Notes under the pieces: generated by a model | What the model saw: the letters and a program-made list of their open reading frames with translations, nothing else | Told to the model about the DNA's origin: nothing | Database searches by the model: none | Part shown: piece after piece, positions 1 to 8,472 of the stretch | Numbering within the stretch: the first letter of the stretch is position 1 | Layout: each line of letters starts with the position of its first letter | Program-made: the position numbers and the translations under genes | DNA from: Streptomyces xiamenensis | GTDB lineage: Bacteria > Actinomycetota > Actinomycetes > Streptomycetales > Streptomycetaceae | Reading direction: 5' to 3' | NCBI RefSeq assembly: GCF_000993785.3 | Contig: NZ_CP009922.3 | Location: 4,526,001-4,590,000, forward strand | Length of the DNA stretch: 64,000 nt

Positions 1-24
1 CATTCCCCTTCGTCGCGCGATGAC

Positions 25-63
25 TTGACCCAGGACTTTGCAAAGTAGCAGACTTTGCAAAGT
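25..63 (+). promoter_or_regulatory. Double-palindrome operator and probable promoter of the ArsR-like gene
   Basis: The perfect palindrome ACTTTGCAAAGT occurs twice, at 35-46 and 52-63, with centres 17 bp apart. TTGACC (25-30) and TAGCAG (46-51) could be the -35 and -10 boxes, with a 15 bp spacer. The second palindrome overlaps the GTG start at 62, so the transcript is probably leaderless and autorepressed. Two same-face sites fit a dimeric winged-helix repressor. A divergent target gene may lie left of the window. Confidence 0.6.
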
Positions 64-583
64 GCGCACCAGTGACAACGGCCGGGATCGCCCCGCCTCC
101 CCGCTCCCCGACCACCCCGTTCGGATCGCCCTGCTCGACCTGCTCGCCGAAGCCGGCACCGTCACCTCCACCGAGGCCGCGCGGCGGCTCGGGTACAGCT
201 CCGGCCTGTGCTCGTTCCACCTGCGGCAACTCGCCCGCTACCGGCTCATCGAGGAGGCGCCGCACCCGGGCGGGCGGGCCAGGCCCTGGCGGCTGCGCTG
301 GGAGACGTGGGACGGATTCCCCCAGGTGGTGGGGGACGCGGAACCCGGCGCCGGCCCGGAAGGCGAGGCGTCGTTCAGCGCCGTGCTCCACGTGACGCCC
401 GAGGAGCGCCGGGAGCTCACCGCCCGGATACGTGAACTGCTCGCCCCCTACCGGGACCCGCGCGGCCGCCCGGCCGCCGCCGTCCCCGTCACCGCCGCCC
501 TGCGCTGGGACGCTACGCCGGATCGCTCCAGTGGTACACATGCTCGGGGCGGCCCTGCGTCCCGTACCGGGGATGCCGGGTGA
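62..583 (+). CDS. ArsR-like winged helix-turn-helix transcriptional regulator
   Basis: This 173-residue protein carries an ArsR-type winged helix in its first 80 residues (HPVRIALLDLLAE, then SSGLCSFHLRQLARYRLIEE, then a basic wing). Such regulators in Streptomyces are usually autorepressors beside an efflux gene. I chose GTG 62 because an upstream TTG at 38 lies inside the first palindrome and would add only repeat-encoded residues. No ribosome binding site is visible, consistent with leaderless translation. The last 71 bases run antisense into the response regulator gene, so roughly the last 23 residues look like a run-on tail after loss of the native stop. The DNA-binding fold is clear; the ligand is unknown. 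Confidence 0.75.
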   Translation: MRTSDNGRDRPASPLPDHPVRIALLDLLAEAGTVTSTEAARRLGYSSGLCSFHLRQLARYRLIEEAPHPGGRARPWRLRWETWDGFPQVVGDAEPGAGPEGEASFSAVLHVTPEERRELTARIRELLAPYRDPRGRPAAAVPVTAALRWDATPDRSSGTHARGGPASRTGDAG

Positions 584-1196
584 CCAGGCCCTGGTCCGCC
601 AGATGCTCCAGATAGCGCCGCGTCGTCACCCGCGCCATGCCCAGCCGGTCCGCCGTCTCGGACGCGGTCAGCCCGCGTGGCGCGTGCTCGCGCAGCGCGT
701 CCACCACCGAGGACAGCGTCTGATTGCTCATCCCCTTGGGCAGCGGCCCGCCCACCGAGCCGCGCAGCGCGCCGAACGCCCGGTCCAGATCCTGCTGCGC
801 CGTGGTGCGCCCGTGCCCCACCAACTGCCGCCGGTACTCCGCGTACCGCTCCAGCTTGTCGCGGAAGGCGGCGAACGTGAACGGCTTCAGCAGGTACTGC
901 ACCACCCCGTACGCCAGCGCCGAGCGCACGATCTGCACGTCCCGGGCCGAGGTCACCGCGATGATGTCCGCCAGCTGCCCGTGGGCCCGCAGCCCCCGGC
1001 ACACGTCCAGGCCCGTCATGTCCGGCAGATAGAAGTCCAGCAGCACCAGATCCACCGGATGCCGCTCCGCGAAGTCCAGCGCCTCCGAACCCCGGTGGAC
1101 CGTCCCGGCCACCGCGAATCCCGGCACCCGCCCCACGAACTGGGCGTGCGCGTCCGCGATACGGGGGTCGTCCTCGACGACGAGGGTGCTGATCAT
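513..1196 (-). CDS. CitB/DcuR-type response regulator
   Basis: A 227-residue response regulator. The receiver domain has the acidic pocket EDD at residues 8-10 and the phospho-acceptor Asp54 in VLLDFYLPD. The C-terminal half is the helix-turn-helix typical of CitB/DcuR proteins (GLTASETADRLGMARVTTRRYLEHL). It overlaps the upstream kinase gene by four bases (ATGA), so the two are translationally coupled. The transporter just upstream on the same strand is the obvious target. Its 3' end overlaps the convergent ArsR-like gene by 71 bp. Confidence 0.9.
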   Translation of the reverse strand: MISTLVVEDDPRIADAHAQFVGRVPGFAVAGTVHRGSEALDFAERHPVDLVLLDFYLPDMTGLDVCRGLRAHGQLADIIAVTSARDVQIVRSALAYGVVQYLLKPFTFAAFRDKLERYAEYRRQLVGHGRTTAQQDLDRAFGALRGSVGGPLPKGMSNQTLSSVVDALREHAPRGLTASETADRLGMARVTTRRYLEHLADQGLVTRHPRYGTQGRPEHVYHWSDPA

Positions 1197-2794
1197 GATG
1201 ATGTGGTTCCTCGATACAGACGTACGGTGAAGACCGCCCCGGCGTGACCGCTGACCTCGACGTCCCCGCCGTACCGGTCGATGACCTGGCGCACCAGCGC
1301 AAGACCCAGGCCCTGCCCGCGCGCCCCGCTGGCGGTCTTGGTGGTCCAGCCGCGGGTGAACATGGACTCCAGCGCCTCCCCGTCGAGCCCGGCGCCCGAA
1401 TCGCAGACCCGCACCAGCAGGGAGTCCGCCTCGGTGCGCGCGGTCACGGTGACCCGGCGCGGCGGCGGGGCGGCCAGCGCCGCCTCGATGGCGTTGTCCA
1501 CGAGATTGCCGACCAGCGTCACCAGATCGCGCGGCGCGATCCCGGCCTCGGTGACGGCCGTGTCGTCGGTGATCTCCAGCTCGACGCCCTTCTCCGCCGC
1601 CTGCGCCGCCTTGCCCAGCAGCAGCGCGGCCAGCGCCGGCTCCTGGACCTCGTCGGTGAGCCGGTCGGCGAGCGCCTGCGCCGAGGCCAGCTCCACAGTG
1701 GCGAACTCCACCGCCCGCTCCGGCCGGCCCAGCTCGATCATGGTGACCACGGTGTGCAGCCGGTTCGCCGACTCGTGCGCCTGGGAGCGCAGCGCCTCGG
1801 CGAAGCCGCGCGCCGAGTCCAGCTCACCGGCCAGCACCTCCAGTTCGGTGTGGTCGCGCAGCGTGGTCACGGTGCCCAGCCGGCGGCCGTTCTTCTCGAT
1901 CCGCTCCTGGTTGAGCACCAGCACCCGGTCGCCGTACACGCACAGCCGGTCGCTCACCGGGGCCCCCGAGGTGAGCAGCGGCCCGACGGGGGAGGACAGG
2001 CCCAGCTCCTGCACCGGCCGCCCCTCGGCGTCGGCCGGCAGGCCCAGCAACTGCCGGGCGTGGTCGTTGACCAGGATCAGCTTCCCGCGCGGGGAGACGA
2101 TCAGCAGGCCCTCGCGCACGGTGCGCAGGACCGCGTCGTGATGCTCGTACAGCCTGGTGATCTCCTCGGCGCCCAGGCCCAGCGTCTGGCGGTCGAGCCG
2201 CCGGCTGATCAGCCAGGACCCGGCTCCCGCCAGCATCAGGGCGCCCACCGAGATGGGGATCACGGGGGTGAGGCGCCGGCTCAGCTCGGCGCCGATCTTC
2301 TTCTGCAGGACCCCGATGGACAGCAGCGCGCTGACCTCGCCCCGGTCGTCCGTGATGGGGACCACGGCCCGGATGGACGGCCCCAGCATCCCCTCGTAGC
2401 TCTCCGTGAAGGGCTCGCCCGCCAGGGCGCGGTCGATGGAGCCGATGAAGCGCTCGCCGATCAGCTCCGGGTAGGTGTGGGAGTACCGGGTGCGGTCGGG
2501 CGCCATGAACACGATGAAGTCGGTGTCGGTCGAGCGCCGTACCGACTCGGCCAGCGGCTGGAGCACGGCGGACGGATCGTCCCCGGTCACCGCCCGCCGG
2601 ACCTCGGGCAGCTCGGCGAGGCCGGAGGCCAGTGTCATGACCTGGTGCTCGGTGTCCTTGCGGTTGTCGTTGCGCACCTGGAGGAAGACGAGGGCGGCGC
2701 TGGTGACCACCAGCAGCAGGAGCAGCACGATCTGTAGTGCGAAGAGCTGTCGCGCCAGACTCATTCGTGAGCGTCTGGCACGGGAATCGCGCAT
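1193..2794 (-). CDS. CitA/DcuS-type sensor histidine kinase
   Basis: A membrane sensor kinase of about 533 residues. An N-terminal membrane segment (LFALQIVLLLLLVVTSAALVF) is followed by an extracytoplasmic Cache/PAS-like sensor containing DTDFIVFMAPDRTRYSH, where CitA/DcuS bind carboxylates. A second membrane segment, a cytoplasmic PAS, the CitA-type H-box (AHESANRLHTVV) and an HATPase domain with DNAIEAA and GQGLGLALV follow. Family and context suggest sensing of a C4-dicarboxylate or citrate-like anion. ATG 2794 and ATG 2764 are both possible starts; ten residues differ. Upstream in-frame codons beyond 2794 are not typical coding sequence. Confidence 0.88.
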   Translation of the reverse strand: MRDSRARRSRMSLARQLFALQIVLLLLLVVTSAALVFLQVRNDNRKDTEHQVMTLASGLAELPEVRRAVTGDDPSAVLQPLAESVRRSTDTDFIVFMAPDRTRYSHTYPELIGERFIGSIDRALAGEPFTESYEGMLGPSIRAVVPITDDRGEVSALLSIGVLQKKIGAELSRRLTPVIPISVGALMLAGAGSWLISRRLDRQTLGLGAEEITRLYEHHDAVLRTVREGLLIVSPRGKLILVNDHARQLLGLPADAEGRPVQELGLSSPVGPLLTSGAPVSDRLCVYGDRVLVLNQERIEKNGRRLGTVTTLRDHTELEVLAGELDSARGFAEALRSQAHESANRLHTVVTMIELGRPERAVEFATVELASAQALADRLTDEVQEPALAALLLGKAAQAAEKGVELEITDDTAVTEAGIAPRDLVTLVGNLVDNAIEAALAAPPPRRVTVTARTEADSLLVRVCDSGAGLDGEALESMFTRGWTTKTASGARGQGLGLALVRQVIDRYGGDVEVSGHAGAVFTVRLYRGTTSS

Positions 2795-2895
2795 GCTGGG
2801 GCACCTGCCGAAATATCGAACCTCGGAACGAGTGTAGGCAGGCGGTCGCCGATCCGGGTCCGTCCGGTGGCCGGGCGGGCCACCGGACGGAGGTC

Positions 2896-4440
2896 TCAGA
2901 GCTGGATGCCCAGGGCCCAGGGGCCGACGACCATGATCATCCCGGTGATCATCAGCACCCCGAAGATGTTGAGCCAGATCCCGGCCCGGACCATCTGCGG
3001 AATGGTGATGTAGCCGGAGCCGAAGACGATGGCGTTGGGCGGGGTGCCCACCGGCAGCATGAAGCTGCAGGTGCAGGCCAGCGCGGCGGGAACGAGCAGC
3101 AGCAGCGGATCGAGGCCGATGGAGACCGCCACCCCGCCGATCACCGGCAGGAAGGTGGAGGCGGTGGCCGTGTTGCTGGTGAACTCGGTGATCAGCAGGA
3201 TGATGCCGCACACCGCGCCCACCAGCAGCAGGGTGGGAAGCGCCTTCAGACCGTTCATCTGGTCACCGATGTACGCGCTGAGCCCGGTCTCCTGCACCGC
3301 CAGCGCCAGCGACAGGCCGCCGCCGAACAGCAGCAGCACCCCCCACGGGATGCCTTCCTGCACCCGGCGCCAGTCGATGGCGTGCTCGCCCGCGCGGATG
3401 TCGACCGGGACCAGGAACAGGACCACCGCGGCGGTGATCGCGATGCCCTCGTCCGTCAGATGCGCCACGAACGGCAGCACATCGGTGAGCGCGGTCCAGT
3501 CCGTCAGCTGGTCCCGGAAGAGCCACAGCGCCACCGTGCAGCTGAAGACCGCCAGCACCGACCACTCGCCGCGCGACATCGGGCCGAGCTTCGCCAGCTC
3601 CTCGCGGACCGCGTCCCGGCCACCGGCCACATTGGACAGCTTCACCCGGAACGCGATGCGGGTCAGATAGACCCAGGTGAAGATCAGGAACAGCACCGTG
3701 ATCGGCAGCGCCAGCTTCATCCAGTCGACGAAGCCGATCGTGACGCCGTAGGTCTGCTCGACGAACCCCTTCATGATCAGGTTCGGCAGGCTGCCCACGA
3801 GGGTGGCGAGCCCACCGATGGAGGCCGAGTAGGCGATCGAGAGCATCAGCGCGGTGGCGAAGTTGGCACGGTCCTTCGCGGTCTGCTCGTCGGCGCCCCC
3901 GTCCTGCGCCATCACCATGGCCAGCACACTGGTGCCGATCGGCAGCATCATCATCGCGGTGGCGGTGTTGTTGACCCACATGCTGATGAACGCGGTGGCC
4001 ACCATCACGCCGAGGATCAGCCGGGACGGCTGGGTGCCGATCGCCCGCATGGTCAGCAGCGCGATGCGTTTGTGCAGATTCCACTTCTGCATCGCCAGCG
4101 CGATGATGAAGCCACCCATGTAGAGGAAGACCGTGGGATGGGCGAACGGCGCGGTGGCCTCGCCGATCTCCAGCACTCCCAGGAGCGGGAACGCCACGAT
4201 CGGGATCAGGGAGGTGGCCGGCAGCGGCAGCGCCTCGGTCATCCACCACACCGCCACCAGGACCACGACGGCGGCGGTGGTGCGGGCCGGGGTGGGCAGT
4301 GTCGCGTCGCCCGCCAGCAACGCGTAGGTCAGCAGGGCCAGCACCGGCCCGAGGAAGCGCCCGATCCACACCCCGCGCGGGACGCCCTGGTCGGGGGTCT
4401 TTTCCCCCACCGGTGTCCGGATCTCACTGGAAGCCGTCAT
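2896..4440 (-). CDS. DASS-family (SLC13) sodium-coupled anion/dicarboxylate transporter
   Basis: A 514-residue polytopic membrane protein with a dozen or so hydrophobic segments. Family signatures include WWMTEALPLPATSLIPI near the N terminus, MWVNNTATAMMMLPIG mid-protein, and the matching late motif TEFTSNTATASTFLPVI. The repeated SNT/NNTAT motifs bind sodium and carboxylate in VcINDY-type transporters, which take up succinate, malate or related anions. ATG 4440 is preceded by GGGAGGA, a strong ribosome binding site, so a longer GTG form is unlikely. Its kinase and regulator follow on the same strand after about 100 bp, which suggests that they control it. The exact substrate cannot be read from sequence. 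Confidence 0.88.
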   Translation of the reverse strand: MTASSEIRTPVGEKTPDQGVPRGVWIGRFLGPVLALLTYALLAGDATLPTPARTTAAVVVLVAVWWMTEALPLPATSLIPIVAFPLLGVLEIGEATAPFAHPTVFLYMGGFIIALAMQKWNLHKRIALLTMRAIGTQPSRLILGVMVATAFISMWVNNTATAMMMLPIGTSVLAMVMAQDGGADEQTAKDRANFATALMLSIAYSASIGGLATLVGSLPNLIMKGFVEQTYGVTIGFVDWMKLALPITVLFLIFTWVYLTRIAFRVKLSNVAGGRDAVREELAKLGPMSRGEWSVLAVFSCTVALWLFRDQLTDWTALTDVLPFVAHLTDEGIAITAAVVLFLVPVDIRAGEHAIDWRRVQEGIPWGVLLLFGGGLSLALAVQETGLSAYIGDQMNGLKALPTLLLVGAVCGIILLITEFTSNTATASTFLPVIGGVAVSIGLDPLLLLVPAALACTCSFMLPVGTPPNAIVFGSGYITIPQMVRAGIWLNIFGVLMITGMIMVVGPWALGIQL

Positions 4441-4468
4441 GCGTATCTGTCCTCCCGCAACCACAGCC

Positions 4469-4486
4469 GATCACTCCGCTGTGATC
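4469..4486. promoter_or_regulatory. Inverted repeat upstream of the DASS transporter
   Basis: GATCAC, six bases, then GTGATC form a perfect dyad ending 29 bp before the transporter start at 4440. It is a candidate operator for the adjacent CitB/DcuR-type regulator, but nothing in the sequence ties the two together. Confidence 0.4.
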
Positions 4487-4554
4487 GCTTGCGCGTCAGA
4501 CTGCCCCGTCACAGGGGAGTTGACGCACGCGTGTTCCTGTAGCGACGCACGGGA

Positions 4555-6729
4555 TCAGGAAGTCGGCCGCAGCCAGAGGGTGGCCAGCGGCGGCAGCGTG
4601 AGCGCGATGCTGCTCTCCCGGCCGTGCCACGGCAGCGCCTCCGCCTTCACCGGCTCGCTGTTGACCACCCCGCCGCCCCCGTACCGGCGCTCGTCCGTGT
4701 TGAGCACCTCCGACCAGGCCGGAATGTGCCCCGGCACCCCCAGCCGGTAGCCCTCGCGCACCACGGCGGAGAAGTTGCTCACCGAGATCAGCGGGCTGCC
4801 GTCGGCCGCGAACCGCAGGTGCGCCACCACGTTGTCCACCGCCGCGCCCGCCTCGATCCACGCGAACCCCGACGGCTCGGTGTCCCGCTCCCACAGCGCG
4901 GGCGTCGCCCGGTACACCGTGTTCAGCTCGCGCACCAGATCCCGCACCCCGCCGTGGTCCCCGGCCGCCGCGTAGCCGGGATCGAGCGTCCACCACTGCG
5001 GGCCCTCCGCCTCCGACCACTCCGCGCCCTGCGCGAACTCCTGCCCCATGAACAGCAGCTGTTTGCCGGGGTGGGCCCACATGAAGCCCAGGTACGCGCG
5101 GTGGTTGGCCCGCCGCTGCCACCAGTCGCCCGGCATCTTGTTGACCAGTGCGCGCTTGCCGTGCACCACCTCGTCGTGGGAGATCGGCAGTACGTAGTTC
5201 TCGGCGTAGGCGTAGACCATCGAGAAGGTGATCTCGTGGTGGTGGTACGCGCGATGCACCGGATCCCTGGACAGGTAGACCAGCGAGTCGTGCATCCAGC
5301 CCATGTTCCACTTGAAGCCGAAGCCCAGGCCGCCGAATCCGGACTCGCCGATCCGGTCGGTGGCCCGGGTCACCCCGTCCCAGGCGGTGGACTCCTCGGC
5401 GATGGTCACCACCCCGGGGCACCGGCGGTACACGGCGGCGTTCATCTCCTGGAGGAAGGCGACCGCGTCCGGGTTCTCCCGGCCACCGTGCTCATTGGGG
5501 GTCCACTCGCCCTCCGCGCGCGAATAGTCCAGGTAGAGCATGGAGGCCACCGCGTCGACCCGCAGCCCGTCCAGGTGGTACTCCTCGCACCAGTACAGGG
5601 CGTTGGCCACCAGGAAGTTGCGCACCTCGCGCCGCCCGTAGTCGAACTCCAGCGTCCCCCAGTCCGGATGCTCGGCCCGCGCCGGGTCCGGGTGCTCGTA
5701 GCACGGAGCGCCGTCGAAGCACGCCAGCGCCCAGTCGTCCTTGGGGAAGTGCGCCGGCACCCAGTCCATCAGCACCCCGATGCCTGCCCGGTGCAGCGCG
5801 TCCACCAGGTGTTTGAAGTCTTCGGGCGAGCCCAGCCGGGCGGTGGGCGCGTAGAAGCCCGTCACCTGGTAGCCCCAGGAGGGGCCGTAGGGGTGCTCGG
5901 CGGGCGGCATGAGTTCCACGTGCGTGAAGCCCAGGTCCCGTACGTACGCGGGCAGCTGCTCGGCCAGTTCCCGCGCGTTCAGCCCGGGGCGCCAGGAGCC
6001 GAGGTGGAGTTCGTAGACGGACATCGGCGCGCTGGGCGCGGCGTGCCCGGCGCGCCGCGCCATCCACCGCTCGTCGCCCCACCGGTAGCGGCTCTCGTGC
6101 ACCACCGAGGCGTTGGCGGGCGGGCACTCGGTGCGCCGTGCCATCGGGTCGGCGCGCAGGGTGTGGCTGCCGTCGGGGCGGCAGATGTCGAACTTGTAGC
6201 GCGCTCCGGCGCGCACGCTGGGCACGAACAACTCCCACACGCCGCTCGCGCCCAGCGAACGCAGCGGATGTCCGGTGCCGTCCCAGTCGTTGAAGTCCCC
6301 GGCCACCCGCACCCCGCGGGCGTGCGGTGCCCACACCGTGAACCGGGTCCCGCGCACCCCCTGATGCGTCATCACCCGGGCACCCAGCGCCTCCCACAGC
6401 CGCTCGTGGCGGCCCTCGGCGATCAGGTGCAGATCCAGCTCGCCGAGCGCGGGCAGAAAGCGGTACGGATCCTCCGACTCCCGGGGCGGTCCCCCGGCGG
6501 CCGGGGCGATCAGCAGCCGGTAGCGGGGCGGCTCGGGCAGCGGCAGCACCACCTCGAACAGGCCGTCGCCGGTGTCCTTCAGCGCGGTCCGCACGCCGGC
6601 CGCCACCACCGTCACCGCGCGTGCCGCCGGGCGTAGTACGCGGATCACCACCCCACCGGGCGCCGTGTGCGCCCCCAGCACGGCGTGCGGATCATGGTGC
6701 GCGCCCGTCAGCAGGCGGTCTCGTTCCAC
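4555..6729 (-). CDS. glgB: 1,4-alpha-glucan branching enzyme GlgB
   Basis: A 724-residue GH13 branching enzyme that transfers alpha-1,4 chains to 6-positions to make branched alpha-glucan. It has an N-terminal CBM48-like region (ARGVRVAGDFNDWDGTGHPL), the GH13 core with ELHLGSW, GYQVTGFYAPTARLG and the nucleophile region GLRVDAVASMLYLDYSR, the acid/base region IAEEST, and SHDEVVHGK late in the barrel. The GTG start at 6729 follows GAGGAG. It is the last gene of the glgE-treS-mak-glgB set, 95 bp downstream of the maltokinase gene, and branches the linear chains made by GlgE. Confidence 0.95.
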   Translation of the reverse strand: MERDRLLTGAHHDPHAVLGAHTAPGGVVIRVLRPAARAVTVVAAGVRTALKDTGDGLFEVVLPLPEPPRYRLLIAPAAGGPPRESEDPYRFLPALGELDLHLIAEGRHERLWEALGARVMTHQGVRGTRFTVWAPHARGVRVAGDFNDWDGTGHPLRSLGASGVWELFVPSVRAGARYKFDICRPDGSHTLRADPMARRTECPPANASVVHESRYRWGDERWMARRAGHAAPSAPMSVYELHLGSWRPGLNARELAEQLPAYVRDLGFTHVELMPPAEHPYGPSWGYQVTGFYAPTARLGSPEDFKHLVDALHRAGIGVLMDWVPAHFPKDDWALACFDGAPCYEHPDPARAEHPDWGTLEFDYGRREVRNFLVANALYWCEEYHLDGLRVDAVASMLYLDYSRAEGEWTPNEHGGRENPDAVAFLQEMNAAVYRRCPGVVTIAEESTAWDGVTRATDRIGESGFGGLGFGFKWNMGWMHDSLVYLSRDPVHRAYHHHEITFSMVYAYAENYVLPISHDEVVHGKRALVNKMPGDWWQRRANHRAYLGFMWAHPGKQLLFMGQEFAQGAEWSEAEGPQWWTLDPGYAAAGDHGGVRDLVRELNTVYRATPALWERDTEPSGFAWIEAGAAVDNVVAHLRFAADGSPLISVSNFSAVVREGYRLGVPGHIPAWSEVLNTDERRYGGGGVVNSEPVKAEALPWHGRESSIALTLPPLATLWLRPTS

Positions 6730-6824
6730 GGCGGGTGCTCCTCAGGCAGAAAGGATCGGGGCAGGGCAGGGGAGGGTGGCGGGGCGGTGCGGAACGGAGA
6801 AGGGGAGGCGCGGCGGGCGGCCGG

Positions 6825-8273
6825 TCAGGGGGTGGCGGCGGCCAGCCGGCGGATCGCGGTCATCGGCACATGCAGCCAGTGCGGACGGTGCCTGGCCTCG
6901 TACAGCACCTCGTAGACGGCCTTGTCCGTCTCATAGGCGCGCAGCAGTTCCGGCGTGCTCAGCGGATCGGCGCCGCTGGCCGCCGCGTACCCCCGGCAGA
7001 ACGCCTTCCGGCTGGCCCGAGACCAGTCCGCCGCCCACGAGCCGCCGTCCTGCTGCTGACAGGCGGCGTAGTCGAAGGACCGCAGCATGCCCGCGATGTC
7101 CCGCACCGGCGGCCCGGGACGGCGCCGGTCCGCGAGCGGCCTGGCCGGCTCGCCCTCGAAATCGATGACCGACCAGTGCGGCGTCTCACCCGAGCGCAGC
7201 ACCTGCCCCAGATGCAGATCGCCGTGCAGCCGCTGCGCCACGCAGGCGCCGCCGCCCCTGGCGTACCCGGCCAGCGCCTCGTAGGCGCGCCCCAGGCCCG
7301 TGCGGTACGGGCGCAGGGCCGGAACGGCGACGGCCGCCTCCGCGAGCCGTTCGCCCATGGCGGTCGCGGCCTGCTCCAGTTGCCCCCGGTCCAGCACCGA
7401 GGTCGGCAGCGTCTGCGCCAGCGCGGTGTGCACCTCCGCCATCGTCCGCCCCAGCGCGTGCGCTGCCGCGCTGAAGTCGGCCCGGCCGTTGAGCGAGCGC
7501 AGCGCGAGTTGCCAGCCGTCGCTGGACCCGGCCAGATACGGCTGGAGCACCCCCAGTGTCAGGGGTTCGCTCTCCCCGCCCGGCCAGGACGCCTCGAACC
7601 ACGCGGAGGGCGCCGGCACCCGGGCGCAGCCGGCCGCCGCCAGCGCGCGCGGCAGCTCCAGATCGGGGTGCAAGCCGGGGGCGACCCGGCGGAACAGTTT
7701 GAGGATGTGGCTCTCGCCGTACACCACGGAGGAGTTGGTCTGCTCACCGGTCAGCGCCCGCGCGCCGGGTCCCGAGGGCAGATCGGCGCCGGGCGCGCGG
7801 TCGAAGCGCAGCGCGCCCAGCCGTCCCGGCGTCCGCAGCCGCTCCAACAGCACCTCGGCGAGCAGGGGGTCGTACAGCGCCTCGTACACCGCCCGGTCCT
7901 GCAACGGGCCCTCGGAGGGGCGGCCCACCAGGGCGGGCATCAGGTCCGGGGGCAGCGCCGCGCGCACCCCCAGCAGCAGTTGGTAGCAGTCGCCCGCCGC
8001 GGCCACCGGGCCCGACTGCCGGGTGCGCACCAGCAGATGCAGCAGCCCCGGCGCGTACCCCGGCGCGTCGCACGGCAGCAGCTCGGTGACGGACAGGAGA
8101 CTGAGCCCGGCCAGCGGCCGGCCCTTGCCGGCGAACCAGCGCTGCCGTGGCAGCCAGCGGGCCAGCGGCCCGGCCAGCGAACGCAGCAGCGCCTCGCCCT
8201 GCCCGGAGTCGTTCCGGGGAGGGCCCCAAGGAAATGATGAGGCCGCAGCACGGGTCGAGGAGCTTTCCGACAT
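6825..8273 (-). CDS. mak: Maltokinase (Pep2/Mak)
   Basis: A 482-residue kinase that phosphorylates maltose with ATP to alpha-maltose 1-phosphate, the GlgE donor. The C-terminal half has the aminoglycoside-phosphotransferase-like catalytic loop LHGDLHLGQVL and the metal-binding VIDFEGEPARPL; the N terminus has the maltokinase PRQRWFAGKGR motif. ATG 8273 follows GGGGAAAGGA. It lies between treS, which makes maltose from trehalose, and glgB. A GC hairpin separates it from treS, so it may be expressed at a lower level. Some actinobacteria carry a TreS-Mak fusion; here the two are separate. Confidence 0.93.
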   Translation of the reverse strand: MSESSSTRAAASSFPWGPPRNDSGQGEALLRSLAGPLARWLPRQRWFAGKGRPLAGLSLLSVTELLPCDAPGYAPGLLHLLVRTRQSGPVAAAGDCYQLLLGVRAALPPDLMPALVGRPSEGPLQDRAVYEALYDPLLAEVLLERLRTPGRLGALRFDRAPGADLPSGPGARALTGEQTNSSVVYGESHILKLFRRVAPGLHPDLELPRALAAAGCARVPAPSAWFEASWPGGESEPLTLGVLQPYLAGSSDGWQLALRSLNGRADFSAAAHALGRTMAEVHTALAQTLPTSVLDRGQLEQAATAMGERLAEAAVAVPALRPYRTGLGRAYEALAGYARGGGACVAQRLHGDLHLGQVLRSGETPHWSVIDFEGEPARPLADRRRPGPPVRDIAGMLRSFDYAACQQQDGGSWAADWSRASRKAFCRGYAAASGADPLSTPELLRAYETDKAVYEVLYEARHRPHWLHVPMTAIRRLAAATP

Positions 8274-8436
8274 GGCGTCCTTTCCCCGGGCACACTTGAT
8301 TATGTGCTGAAGTGTCCCGTATTGACGCCTTTGTTGCCGGGATGGAGCGGGACGTGTCGCGAAAGGATGTGAAAGGAACAGTCGTGCGGGTGCCAGAACC
8401 GGGCCAGAACCGGGCCGGCACCGGCTTGGAACCGCC

Positions 8437-8461
8437 GGGCGGGGGCACGCCGCCCCCGCCC
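8437..8461 (-). terminator. Hairpin between treS and mak
   Basis: GGGCGGGGG at 8437-8445 pairs with CCCCCGCCC at 8453-8461 around a seven-base loop, just after the treS stop codon. There is no U-tract, so it is more likely an attenuator or 3' stabiliser than a complete terminator, since mak follows on the same strand. Confidence 0.55.
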
Positions 8462-8472
8462 GCGCGGCCGGC

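Noticed and set aside
2737..4542. Long plus-strand open frames opposite the kinase, transporter and glgB genes
   Set aside because: His/Arg/Gln-rich shadows with no ribosome binding sites or homology.
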